From Choricystis sp. odSpoLacu1 (Eukaryota > Chlorophyta > Trebouxiophyceae), in assembly GCA_958009055.1 (NCBI GenBank), contig OY253652.1:620001-684000 (forward strand): DNA of 64,000 bases, given 5' to 3'. The notes under the pieces are model-generated. The model searched no databases, was not told the DNA's origin, and saw nothing but the letters and a program-made list of their open reading frames with translations. A program made the position numbers and the translations under genes. Shown piece by piece: positions 54,852 through 64,000 of this stretch. Within the stretch, counting starts at the first letter, position 1; each line of letters opens with the position of its first letter.

Positions 54852-56209
54852 ATGGCGACCGCCGGAGATGCTGGCCAAGGTCAGTGTGCGTGTGCGGGCG
54901 TGTATGTGCGGCCGGGCACCAAGTGCCTGCCCCCCCCGACACCCCGACCCACTCCCTCCCCACACACAGGTTCACCCCCACCCGACCCCATCCCCCCGGG
55001 TCGCCGCACCAAGCGGCGGGGGCCCGCCGCCGCGGCGACGGGCAGGCGGGGCGGGGGGGCGCCTCCGCCGCCGCCAGCAGGCGCCAGCGCGGAAGACATG
55101 GTGCAGATCGAGCCCGTGCCCCCTGAAGTGGCTGCCTTGCTCGAGGTGAGAGACAGGGGGCAGAGAGAAGGAGGGCGTGTGTGTGTTGTGTACGTGCCAG
55201 AAACGGAGAAACCAACTAGAGAAAACAGGGGCGACACTTTTTTTTTTCGGCCGACACCAACCCTCCACTTTCCCACTCCCCAGGACACCGCCTGGCGCCC
55301 CCAGCGCCTGTCTGAAGCCGACAAAGCCCCCCAAATCACGCTGGGGGCTGACGGAGTGGCGACCAGCTGCAAGGGGTACTGCGTGGTGAGTGTGGAGGGT
55401 GGAGTGTTGGGAGTTTGAAAGAAGGAGAGTGTGGCTGTTTAAGCAACAATACAGTCTCTACCTTTTTCTGAGCGCCACCCTGACCCCCTCTTTCCCCTCT
55501 CCCCTCTCCTCCCTTTCCCCCACAGGCACGAGCCGCCCACGGCGCCCACGCTGGCGCCTGGTACTTCGAAGTCCACCTCACCCGCGTCCCTGCGCCCCTT
55601 GGCGCTGCCGCCCGCGTCGGGTGGGCGACGCGCGGCGCCGAGCTGCAAGCCCCCGTCGGCTACGACGCCCGCGGCTACTCCCTGCGGTCGGTGGGGGGGG
55701 ATGCCGTCACGGCCGCCCTGCGGCGGCCGTACGGAAAAGGGGACATACAGGAAGGATCAACAATCGGGTGCTACATCTACCTCCCCCCCGGCGCATCCCG
55801 CCCCCTGGAGCGCACCCTGGACGACGTGGTCACGTGGAGGGGGGGACTGTACTTTGTGAAGCGGCCCGAGCCGGAGCCCGCGCCCGTGGAGGGCGGTGTG
55901 GTCGGGTTTTCGGTCGACGGTGTGCCGTGGGGCGTTGCTTTCCAGCCGATCCTGGAAGGCACCTACTACCCCGCCATCTCCCTGTTCACGCCGCCCGACT
56001 TGGCGGGTGGTGCGAGCGTGCGCGTCAACTTTGGGCCCGAGTTTGCGTTTGCATCCGTGCCGCCGCGCGAGGGGTTGCCGCGCCCGAGGCCGGCAAGTGA
56101 AATGGCTGGGGAGCCGCCGGTGGCCGCTGCGACGACTGCCGGTGGAGAGGGAGTGGCACGAGTGGGAGGTGTGGGCGTGGCAGCAACAGGAGGAGGAGAG
56201 GGCGGGTGA
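54852..56209 (+). CDS. ASH2: ASH2/BRE2-like SPRY-domain protein (COMPASS subunit)
   Basis: ASH2 is a core subunit of the COMPASS/MLL histone H3K4 methyltransferase. Four exons, 54852-54879, 54970-55145, 55284-55385 and 55526-56209, give about 329 residues. The SPRY domain is clear: WYFEVHLTRV, AARVGWATRGAELQAPVGYD, ARGYSLRS, YGKGDIQEGSTIGCYIYLPP and the C-terminal SVDGVPWGVAFQPILEG followed by TYYPAISLF and VRVNFGPEFAF. The order RVGW-LQAPLGYD-YSWRS-GDxxGxYI-PAISL-NFGP is that of ASH2L rather than other SPRY proteins. The N-terminal PHD/winged-helix part of animal ASH2L is absent, as in some fungi and plants. The N-terminus is Pro/Arg/Gly-rich and probably disordered. Divergent from quinolinate synthase. 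Confidence 0.88.
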
Positions 56210-56210
56210 C

Positions 56211-56212
<2 letters not shown>

Positions 56213-56244
<32 letters not shown>
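56213..56244 (+). repeat. (GT)16 microsatellite
   Basis: Perfect GT array 3 bp past the stop codon of the ASH2-like gene, in its 3' UTR or in the promoter of the next gene. Confidence 0.9.
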
Positions 56245-56245
<1 letters not shown>

Positions 56246-56323
56246 CTAAAAACTGTTCGCCTTCTCAGTTTTTGTTTTCTGTTTTCCCTTCCCCGCTCTC
56301 TCTCTCCCACACGCCCCCCGAAC

Positions 56324-57225
56324 ATGACCACCGGCGACGTACCCAACGCGGTGCACGCCGCCACGTCCGCCCTGCGCCGGGCGGGCGTGGCGCCCCCCCC
56401 CGGGCTGGCCTCTGGTGCACCCGCCGCCGTCACGCGCGCGCTCCGCCTGCTCCTCGCCTCCGCAGGCGCCCCCCCACCCCCGCCGCGCTCACCCTACGCC
56501 TCCCCCGAGGATGCGGCTACCCTGATGCGGTCGGTGCGGGGGATGCTGGGCGTGGATGGAGGGCGGCTGCCACCCACGTCGCTCGCTGCAGCCGCAGGGC
56601 GCTGCGTGGAGAGGAAGCTGCTGCTGGTGGCGGAAGCCGCGGCCGCCGCGGTCCGGGTGCGGGAGGAGCAGCGTGTATGTGCAGTGCAGCCTTCCGGCGT
56701 AGAGGGCTGGCCCGCGGCCGCGGGGCGGCTGCCGCTGCGGCCGGTGGTGGTGGTGGCTGGCGACGCGTGCGCTGCTGCTGGTGCTCCGGCCGTCGTTGCC
56801 GCCGCCCCGCCGCCTCCTCCGCCGACGCCTCCACTCGACGGTCCCCGCGGCGCCCCCCCCCCACCCCCCCACGGCGGCGTCTGCCCCGCCTCGCGGCTGG
56901 CGGTGGCCGAGGCAGCCACGGGTGCGGCAGCTGCGAGGATGGCTGCCCTGGACGCCCGCCTGGCCGCGCTGGAGGAGGAGATGGAGCAGGCTGCGGTGGT
57001 GCTGACAGAAGCGGAAGCAGGGGAGGAGGCTGTGGATGACGACGCTGGTGGTCAAGACGACTGTCCAACTGCCGCCCCCGCGCCTCACACCCGCCGCCCT
57101 CCCCTCACCCTGCCCCCCCTGCCGCGCCCACCCAAGGGGGGGAGGCGGCATCCACGGTGGCCGACTTTGTGGCGGGGCTGGAGGCGCGCGCGGCGGCGGC
57201 AGAGGCGTGGCTGGCGGCGTTGTGA
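56324..57225 (+). CDS. Unknown Ala/Pro-rich protein with short coiled coil
   Basis: Exon 1 (56324-57047) and exon 2 (57137-57225) join in phase 1 across an 89-nt intron (GTGGTC...CCAAG), giving about 270 residues. The N-terminal 110 residues look like a small helical domain (NAVHAATSALRRAGVAPPPG; DAATLMRSVRGMLGVDGGRL; GRCVERKLLLV). A Pro-rich linker and a coiled coil (MAALDARLAALEEEMEQAAV) follow, then the C-terminus VADFVAGLEARAAAAEAWLA. The intron is inferred because the C-terminal frame is clearly coding-like and joins in phase; the donor is weak and the acceptor lacks CACAG. I do not recognise the family. Tightly packed between ASH2 and CDCA7-like genes, all on the plus strand. Confidence 0.6.
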
Positions 57226-57316
57226 CGTGACAGAGAGAAGAGGGAGGGAGAGCCGTTTTTTTTGGTGTCAAGTCTTGTTTTTCCTTTCCGCCCCTCTGCA
57301 ACACAACACCAGCACT

Positions 57317-58940
57317 ATGGCGTCCCCCGCCACCGACTACGAAGCCGAGCGCGCCCGCCGCATCGCGGAGAACATGAAGCGTCTGGCCGAGCTTGGCGTG
57401 GTGGAGGTGAGTGGAGTGTGGGGGTCTACAAAAAACGGCCGCATGCCTATGACTGCGCTTTCGGCGGGACGCCACGCCGCGCCTCGCCACGCGCGCCCCC
57501 GCCCTCCCGTTGCGGTGGTGCAACCGGTAATGCAGCCTGGCTTCATCGCGACACTCAGCACACAGTCTGGCTTGCCACAGCTTCACCAACCACCGCTCAC
57601 ATCACTTCACTCTCAGGCAGTCGCCTCTGTCGCCGCCACCACCGCCCCCCGCCGCCGCCGCGCCCCTCCCCGCCCCCGCGCCCCTCGCCCGCCTCCAGGA
57701 GAAGCCCGCCGGTCGGGCCGGCTGGAGGGACGGCCGAGGGCCACCTACCACGCGGAGGACGACCCCGAGGCGCTGTTTCGGCGGCGTGCACGAGAGAACG
57801 GGGGTGTTCGACGCACGTTTGGTGAGTTGTGGCTGTGTAAGGAGGGCAACAATGCAGGTGGACTGGCTGTGCGGTGTGTGGGGGGAGGAGCGACCGCGCG
57901 GCGCTGTTTTGTTGCCCCCGCATGCCGGCAAACGGTCGCGCAAAAACGCAAACCGTCGTTTTTTGGCTCGACGCTCACCCCACCCTCTCTCCCTCCCCAC
58001 CCCCTCAGTCGCGGCCCAGGACGAGACCTATTCCCAGGCCCACGTCGACGCCCTGGGCTCCTGCCAGCAGCCGTGGTGAGTGAGAGAGTTGCGGTTCTGG
58101 CGGGACCTTTTGTTTTCTGGTCGGCCGCGGCGAGAGAGAACAGAGAGCCGACCAATCCTCCCTCCTCCCCCTCCCCACTCACTCAGGCAACTCTTCGTCG
58201 ACGGCTACGACACGGCCGGCAACCGCCTCTACGACAGAGAGCGCGGCACCACGTGCCACCAGTGCCGCCAAAAGACGCTCGGTGCGCACACCGCGTGCAC
58301 CCTTTGCCACGCCCTGCGCGGCTCCTTCTGCGGCGACTGCCTGTTCATGCGGTACGGTGAGAACGTGACGGAGGCGACCGCCAACCCTGCCTGGGTGTGC
58401 CCTCCCTGCAGGGGGTTGTGCAACTGTTCGTTCCACCGGGCCAAGCTGGGGTGGGCCGCGACTGGTGCTCTCTACCGGGGCGCGGTCGCGGCGGGCTTCC
58501 CCTCCGTCGCGCACTACCTGGTGCTGAACAACCAGGCGGGGCCGGGCCAGGTGGCCACGGCGCCGACGCCGCGCACGGCGGCGGGGGCGGCGTCGCCGTC
58601 GAGGCCGGCGCACGGGGGGGTGGTGGCGGCAGAGGCAGAGGCGCCGCCTCGTCCCACCGCCACCAAGGTCACCGCCCCCCTGTCCGAGGCCGCCGCCGCC
58701 GCTGCTGCGGCTGCCGCCGCCGCCCTGGCAGCCCCCGGCCGTCGCTCCGCCTCCTTCATGCGGCAGGCGAGGATGGATGGGGCTGTCGGCCGTGTGCGCC
58801 GCTCGGCGAGCGTGCGCGCGCCGGCGGGTGGCAAGGGCATCGCCACCCTCGCCCCCACCAAGGCTGGGGGCGTGACCAAGTGTTTGACTCAACCGGGCGT
58901 TGGGCTGAGGCGGTCGTTGAGGGGGGCGGTGTCGGCGTGA
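57317..58940 (+). CDS. CDCA7-type zinc-finger (4CXXC-R1) protein
   Basis: Four exons, 57317-57406, 57617-57821, 58009-58075 and 58187-58940, all in phase, give about 371 residues. The zinc-finger domain reads GTTCHQCRQKTLGAHTACTL and then CHALRGSFCGDCLFMRYGEN, WVCPPCRGLCNCS and GFPSVAHYLVLNN. This is the zf-4CXXC_R1 domain of CDCA7, the partner of the remodeller HELLS/DDM1 that recognises hemimethylated CpG and supports maintenance DNA methylation. One expected Cys is His here (CNCSFHRAK instead of CNCSFCR). The N-terminal half has an Arg-rich stretch and the class-typical short acidic motif near DDPEALFRRRARENGG. The C-terminus is Ala-rich with a basic end. Probably nuclear. Confidence 0.88.
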
Positions 58941-59143
58941 GAGGGAGGGAGCGAGAGTTTTGTTGGGTTGACTCTACAAAAAATGGATTACAAGAGGGAG
59001 TGGGGAAACGAAAAATGCACATCAACAACACTGTTTGCAACGAATCATCACTTGTCTTTTTCATCTTTCAATGATGGTGATGGGGAGGGGGGGGGACAGG
59101 GTGTGTCGCCGCAAAAACCAAACAAACGAGTTTTCTCAAAACT

Positions 59144-59320
59144 TCAGTGACCGACACGCTTATAATGCCGCCCACTCTTGCTCATCATCAGCGTGCCGGG
59201 CGGCCGCCGCGTGGCGCGCTTGGCGCCCATGGAGGGCGTCCAGGCGAGGTTGGTCAAGTCGAGTTCAGACACCCACTCGCTCAAGGCGCGCCACAGGCGG
59301 CGCAGGAGGGCCAACACCAT
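59144..59320 (-). CDS. Possible small protein or 3' exon
   Basis: A 58-codon frame from ATG 59320 to TGA 59144 reads MVLALLRRLWRALSEWVSEL then DLTNLAWTPSMGAKRAT and a basic end SKSGRHYKRVGH. The composition is normal for protein, unlike the low-complexity frames around it. It could be a short standalone protein, the last exon of a gene, or part of the F-box/LRR family (ELDLTNLAW resembles a leucine-rich repeat). No family recognised. Confidence 0.35.
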   Translation of the reverse strand: MVLALLRRLWRALSEWVSELDLTNLAWTPSMGAKRATRRPPGTLMMSKSGRHYKRVGH

Positions 59321-59708
59321 GCAGGTGTTTGTGGGTGCTGTGGCGCGTGAAAAGAGAGTGGAGTCGCTCGCGCGCGGATAGAGAAAAAAGAGAATGCGAA
59401 TGTGACGAGCGTTTGTCTATGATTCAGGCAAAACCGCGGCGTCGTGAAAACGCTCTGGCCGAGGGGGGACGCAAAGGACAGCAAGCCCTTTGGCCCAAGT
59501 CTCCCCAGGCTCGATCGTTTGCGCGAACGCCGGCGGCTGTAGGATGAGTGGGGGAGGCGTTTACAAGCATTTAAGGGGGTGGGTTGATGAAAAAACGGGG
59601 GGGTGGGCACTCTATTTACCAGTTGCGCGTCTTTGTGATGCCAGGTCACGGCGACACACGCGTGTGTTTGGGTCGAGCAGGCAAGAGGCGGGGGGTGCCG
59701 CTTTCTCT
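59321..59708. other. Spacer between small frame and Trp/Gly-rich protein gene
   Basis: Mixed sequence with lower GC than the surrounding genes; no confident coding region. Contains the 3' flank of the secreted small protein gene. Confidence 0.4.
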
Positions 59709-60359
59709 TCAGCCGCTGGCCGCAGCCGCCGCTGCCGACGACCCGCCCCACCCGCCCGACGAGGCAGACGCAGCGGCGGAAGACCCGCCGCCGCCGCCCC
59801 ACCCGTTGTTCCAACCATTGTTCCAGCCGCCGCCCCAGTTGTTCCAGCCGCCGCCCCAGCCGCCGTTCCAGCCGCCACCCCACCAAAGGAGTTTGCGGGA
59901 TTCGGGGGCGGTGGTGTCTGTGTATGGGGGTGGGGAGGGCGGGATGGTTGGAGACGGGGTGTGTGTGTGTCTAAACCACAGACACGCGTCTGCGTCACCA
60001 AATGATGCGTCTGAGGTGGCGGAGGGGGGGGCGACGAGCCCCCGTCCGCCTGGCGAGACAGGCCCGCCCCATTGGTTTTGACGAATCGTGCGGACACGCG
60101 TCTGTCGCCCTCGCCCCGCCCCTAGGGACCGCCTTGCCCGCCGCATTTCCTGTCCTATAATACGCAGTCGCTTAGTGTGCAACCCTTGAGCGCCAAATAA
60201 TGAGGGTCTGCCCCCCGTTGTGGCCGTCTATTGGAGGCCTACGCAAATTTGGGCTGACGCTCGCGCACACAATCTCTCTCCCCACTCACCAGCTGCCGAC
60301 ACCGCCACCAGGGCCACGGCCAGCACGATGACGAGAAGCAGCGTAGACGCACGAATCAT
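59709..60359 (-). CDS. Small secreted Trp/Gly/Asn-rich protein
   Basis: Exon 1 (60359-60290) encodes a textbook signal peptide, MIRASTLLLVIVLAVALVAV followed by SAA. Exon 2 (59917-59709) joins in phase 1 (GTGAGT...CACAG, 372-nt intron). The total is 92 residues. The mature part begins DTTAPESRKLLWWGGGWNGG, continues with repeats of GGW, NNW, NNGW spaced 3-5 residues apart, then a Ser/Ala/Gly tail (SSAAASASSGGWGGSS). There are about ten Trp and no Cys. The SRKLL stretch is a possible processing site. It could be a cell-wall or extracellular-matrix structural peptide, or a copper- or glycan-binding peptide. I know no family with this sequence. The signal peptide, phase-correct splice and absence of stops argue that it is real despite its low complexity. 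Confidence 0.68.
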
Positions 60360-60434
60360 GATGGAAAGGGGGTTGAGAGAAGGGGTTGGCGGGGAGTTCG
60401 AGAAAAAAAAACGCGAGTTGTGTTTTGTCACGTC

Positions 60435-62380
60435 TCAACAAGCGGCCACCTGGTGGCCCCCGTTTTTCTTTTTGAGGCTGACGGCAAGGGCGTCTGTGTG
60501 TGTTGTGTGTGCGCGCCCCCTTGACACACTCCTGTTGACCAAAGCCGAAGAGTGCGCACTCTGTTTTCTCTCTCCCTCTTCACCGCCGCCCCTGGCCTGG
60601 CGCCAGTGCCCGCAGCGCGGGGGCACCACGTGCCGCCGACACTCCAGCACAAACCCGACGCGCGACCGGTCGGGCAGCGCGCGCCGGCCATGCGCCTCCT
60701 CCATCTCCACTTCCACAAGCGACGGCCGCAGCGCTCGCGCGCGCGCCGCAAACTCGGCCGCGGATGGCGTGTCCTCCACGCCCGCCGTGTCCCACTCGAG
60801 CACCACGTTAGAGCAAGTCAAATAATGCAACGCTGGTAGGCCGAACACCCCCGACAAATAGATCGGCCAGGTTGATCGTGGGCGGCAACGTGGTGGTGTT
60901 GCCAAGCACGAGTCTCCGCACGTGCGGCCGCGCCACTAGCGACAACAGGCTGACGGGTGCCTGACGGTGCCAACGGGGCGCCACGAACACATCCACCAGC
61001 CTGGGGAATGCGGACAGGGTGCAGTGGGAGTGGAGGCCCATGTGTTGTGCAGCTGGGTCCAAGCGTGGCGCGCGCACGCGGTCGAGAGGGCCGGGGGGGC
61101 GAGACCGCGTGGCCGATCTCGGCCGGGGCCCCCGCTTCCAGCGACAGCCAGCGAGCGCAACGCTGTCCCTGGACGGCCCCAAACCCGGCCAGGATGCCAG
61201 TGGAGGGCTCCCTTCGCAGCCCGAAATCGATGTCCACCACCAGTGTGGTCACCTGGGCAGCCAGCGGCGCCCACTCGGCGCCGACACGAGAGCGGTTGCG
61301 TGGCAGCCGAGTCGAGGGGGGCAGGGGTATCATGCCTCCATCATTTCGTGGTTCAATGTCAACCTCCTCCAATGCGGTCAGGCTGTGCGGCTGCCAAGTC
61401 CCCTTGTTCAGGGCCGTGCAGGAAGAACGGGTCCTCCGTCGCCATCATCTCGGGCGTCGCCGCCGTTTGCTTCAGGCGCAGGACTCGCAGCCGCCCCAGC
61501 GCCGCATCGCTACCAGAGGTCACAAAGCTCGTGGCCCCTTTTAGCGTGAGGCATGTCAGGGGCGGCGCGTCGGGCAGCGCGGGCCACGCGGGGAGCAGGG
61601 CCAACCGAGGTCGGTCTTTTTCAACGTGGTCAGCCAGTGTCATGTTCTCGAGCAGCGGCAGCGCTGAGAGTGGTGCCAGAACGTCAGCTGGGACTGTGAA
61701 GCCTTCGTCGCCAGGATAACATGCGAGGGTCAGCTCTGTCAGAGCAGAGCACGACGCGACGTTGGTCACCACTGGCACGCGTGACGCCGCGCGATGCAGG
61801 TCGACTGCAAGTGTGGACACCGAGCGCCACAGCTCGGGGTTTTCATCGATCAGGTGGGAGCAAACGGATGGCTCGACGCGCAAGACGGTGGCGCTAAGGA
61901 TCAGTGGAAAGCCGGACGAGATAGTGACGGGGAGGGTCTCAAGCGAGAGCTTTTTGATGGCAGCAGGCTGGTGCAGACGCCGTTGGAAGGCCAAGAGCAA
62001 ATCGTGCGCCGCAACGAGCACATCAGCACTCGCAGCCGCGCCCAGTCGGCCACCCCACGCCAGCGGCGGCACACGGAGCGCAGGGTCAGGTGGGTGCCGC
62101 GGGGGGGGTCGGTCGCGGTGACGACGTCGCCCTCGCCATACACGCGCCCAAAAATCTCGTGCAGCATGTCGTCCGGCAGGTCGTCGAACGTGGTGGCCAG
62201 CGCCTTGTCAATCACATCCCGCCAGCGGCGGCAAACGGAGCGCAGCGCCAGTTGGGTGCCGCGGGGGGTTTGAGTCCGGTCGATTTCGACGACCTGGCCT
62301 TCGTCGACCATGCGCGCAATGACTGTGAGCAGCGCGTTGTCGGTCAGCTCGTGGCGTTGGCTCATCAACCATGTTGAGGA
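60435..62380 (-). pseudogene. Decayed F-box/leucine-rich-repeat gene
   Basis: Minus-strand pieces in changing frames. At 62370-62045 there are two F-box-like copies in tandem: ELTDNALLTVIARMVDEG...LALRSVCRRWRDVID and DLPDDMLHEIFGRVYGEG...LTLRSVCRRWRGVAD. Then leucine-rich repeats follow in a second frame (ALTELTLACYPGDEGF; LPLLENMTLADHVE; LGRLRVLRLKQTA), a third (SLTALEEVDIEP; VTTLVVDIDFG), a fourth (FPRLVDVFVAPRWH; HVRRLVLGNTTTL) and a fifth (FGLPALHYLTCSN; RPSLVEVEMEEAHG). At least four frame changes occur, away from homopolymers, and no splice sites explain them. This is best read as a pseudogene of an F-box/LRR family, whose intact members would bind SKP1 in ubiquitin ligases. A related fragment sits in a cyclophilin intron. 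Confidence 0.7.
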
Positions 62381-62629
62381 CAGGCTCATCGTGTTTCACG
62401 ACTCGCTGCTGCCCAAGTATCGTGGATTCGCGCCGCTGGTCAAAGGTTTGATTTGTGGAGAGACACGGTTTGGGGTGACGGCGCTGTTTGGTGCGTCACA
62501 ATATGATGCTGGCGACATTCTCTTCCAAGCAAGCGTTGGCATTACTTACCCAATCGCAATTTCCGATCTCATTACCCGCGTGGCCGACTGCTACGTGACG
62601 GGGGCAGTGTCGGCCAGGGTGTGTGGGTG
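62366..62629 (+). pseudogene. Formyltransferase-domain fragment
   Basis: A plus-strand frame reads DRLIVFHDSLLPKYRGFAPL, then VKGLICGETRFGVTALFGAS and QYDAGDILFQASVGITYPIA. This matches the formyl-transfer domain core (HxSLLPxxRG...GETxxGVTxxxxxxxxDxGxI) of methionyl-tRNA or sugar-nucleotide formyltransferases, including the catalytic His region and Asp. About the first 90 residues of the domain and the C-terminal part are missing. The fragment begins abruptly where the F-box pseudogene starts on the other strand, and ends at SAR before GTGTGTGGG, which could be a splice donor. GC content and codon use are lower than in neighbouring genes. An exon of an otherwise lost gene, or an acquired fragment. 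Confidence 0.55.
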
Positions 62630-62900
62630 TGGGTTTGGGGTGGGTGGGGCGGGTTGGGTGTGGGTTTGGGCGCGGGTGGGTGGGTGAGCGGAAAAAAAAC
62701 GACGAAGCGAGAGTGAGTCGGCGCGTCGACGCGCGTTCTTCTCACTCTCGCTTCTGCACTCTCAAAAGCCGGGCCGCGCCGCGCCCTCCCCTCACTCTCC
62801 TCTCCCTCTCTCCCCACCACTCACACGAGATCAACTCACGCGCGTCCGTGACGGCGTTTTCACGCCTTTTATATCGCCAACCGCAGGCCCCACCAAGCCC

Positions 62901-64000
62901 ATGCGCGCCGCATCCCCCCTCCGCGCGGCCGCGCTGGCTCTGGCCCTGGCCTCGGCCGCCGCGTTGCGCCCGCCTCCCGCCACGATTGACGTCAATGTGA
63001 GTTGTGAGGGAGAAGAGGGGAAAATAGATAGAAAAATGTGGAAATCGAGGCGTTTCGCGCGCGCGCCGTGCGCGCGCGCGCTGCGCGCAAACCCTCGCGC
63101 GAACCCTGCGCACTGACCCTCCCTCCCCCCACAGCTCGACCCCACCGCCCTCAAGAAATCCTTCATGGTGGCCAAAGGCATCACCAACAAAACCTTCAAC
63201 CCGGCCGCCGCGGTCAACAACTACAAGGCTGCGGCCGCGTCGCTCTTCAATGCCACAAAATCCGGCGACGGCGGCGCCGCCCTGCGCACCGTGCCCGCCC
63301 GCACCGGCGTCGGCATGCTGCCCGCTTCTCAGCTGGCCACTGTGCGGGTGCCTGGTAGCTCCCTGGACTCGGTGGGCCTGGGCTCAGACCTGGCCGCCCC
63401 CCCCCTCGCCCTGTGCGGCGACGGCGTTGGCATCTGTGGCCCCGGCCTCTGCTGCTCCCAGTCCGGCTTCTGCGCGCGCGACCCCTACTCCTGTGACGGC
63501 ACCTGCCAGCGCGCCTACTCAGGCATGGACGCCCCCTGCAACGGCGCGTTCCCGCCCCCCGTCCCCAAAGACCAGTGGGTGCAAGCCGCACCCGGTGGTG
63601 TGTGCGGCGTGTACGTGGGCGCCTTCTGCCCCGTGGGGCAGTGCTGCACACAGTTTGGGTTCTGCGCCCCCGACAACTTGGACACCCTGCCCCCCGGTTC
63701 CAACCGCACGATGGACGGCGATTTGGAGGCGGGCATCAACCACTGGTGCTCCATCGGGTCGTGCCACCTGGCTGTGTCCCCCTACTCCCCCGCCTGCGCG
63801 GCCGCTCACAAGCTGTTGAAACCCGCGGTGCGCAAGTTCAAGCTGACGCTGGAATATGGGACGGTGAACCCGGATGGTGTGTCAAAACGTGCGATTTTGA
63901 TCAATGGCCAGTTTCCTGGGCCCACGCTGGAGGTCAACCTGGGGGACCAAGTGGTGGTGGAGGTAAGAGAGTTGAACGATGAGGGATGCACGGTTTGGAG
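62901..64000 (+). CDS. Secreted protein: two hevein-like modules plus multicopper oxidase, runs off window
   Basis: Exon 1 (62901-62996) encodes a signal peptide (MRAASPLRAAALALALASAA). Exon 2 starts at 63135 and is open to the window end. Two Cys-rich modules follow: CGDGVGICGPGLCCSQSGFC and, later, CGVYVGAFCPVGQCCTQFGF. Both show the CC-S/T-QxGFC pattern of hevein-type chitin-binding (type 1) domains. Then FKLTLEYGTVNPDGVSKRAI and LINGQFPGPTLEVNLGDQVV begin a cupredoxin domain typical of laccase-like multicopper oxidases. The copper ligands (HWHG) would lie just beyond the window. A GTAAGA at 63963 looks like a donor, but reading through gives EVRELNDEGCTVW, as expected for the family, so no intron is assumed. 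Probably acts on the cell wall or secreted phenolics/metals. Confidence 0.85.

Noticed and set aside
63963..64000. GTAAGA at 63963 as a splice donor in the multicopper oxidase gene
   Set aside because: Reading through gives EVRELNDEGCTVW, which fits the cupredoxin domain without a break.

Overview
The window is nuclear DNA from a compact, very GC-rich unicellular eukaryote. Most genes are split by short GT-AG introns (mostly about 80-370 nt). Intron starts are usually GTGAG or GTGCG, and intron ends are pyrimidine tracts followed by CACAG. A plastid-type ADP/ATP translocase, a plant-type quinolinate synthase (SufE domain fused to NadA), a SHAQKYF MYB protein and plant-like phosphatidylinositol 4-kinase beta and quinolinate phosphoribosyltransferase together point to an alga, or another plastid-bearing protist. 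I cannot place it more precisely: green lineage, ochrophyte and haptophyte all remain possible.

Layout. 0-4.7 kb: an FkbM methyltransferase, protein-L-isoaspartate methyltransferase and exosome subunit RRP45. 4.7-6.6 kb: a G-tract-rich spacer without recognisable genes. 6.6-16.6 kb, all on the minus strand: a MYB protein, a homeodomain-like protein, mitochondrial Lon protease, a coiled-coil protein and a TTC13/SRFR1-like TPR protein. 16.8-19.8 kb: an unknown protein and a J-domain protein. 20-27.2 kb: three tandem major facilitator paralogues. The first has an in-frame stop, and the second has a (GT)65 repeat at its 5' splice site. 27.4-39.6 kb: mitochondrial EF-Tu, quinolinate phosphoribosyltransferase, a peroxisome-type carrier, UDP-glucose 4-epimerase, SPB1 rRNA methyltransferase, RGP1 and a carboxymuconolactone-decarboxylase-like protein. 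39.9-53 kb: RPB2, PI4K beta, cyclophilin, a JmjC-like protein and the plastid ADP/ATP translocase. 53.4-53.9 kb: a CT repeat and a 200-N gap that cut off quinolinate synthase. 54.5-59 kb: an ASH2-like SPRY protein, an unknown protein and a CDCA7-type zinc-finger protein. 59-64 kb is more accessory: a secreted Trp/Gly/Asn-rich small protein, a decayed F-box/LRR gene, a formyltransferase fragment, and the start of a secreted hevein-like/multicopper oxidase protein.

Most genes are housekeeping and independent. They are packed as divergent pairs sharing 150-300 bp of upstream DNA and convergent pairs with about 100-300 bp between stops. The clearest functional link is de novo NAD synthesis: quinolinate synthase (53.9-54.7 kb) and quinolinate phosphoribosyltransferase (29.2-30.4 kb) catalyse consecutive steps. 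Three genes (RRP45, the TPR protein, PI4K beta) appear to change frame at long C or G runs. This looks like homopolymer miscounting in the assembly rather than biology. Exon models were made by eye, by matching splice sites to reading phase and family conservation.
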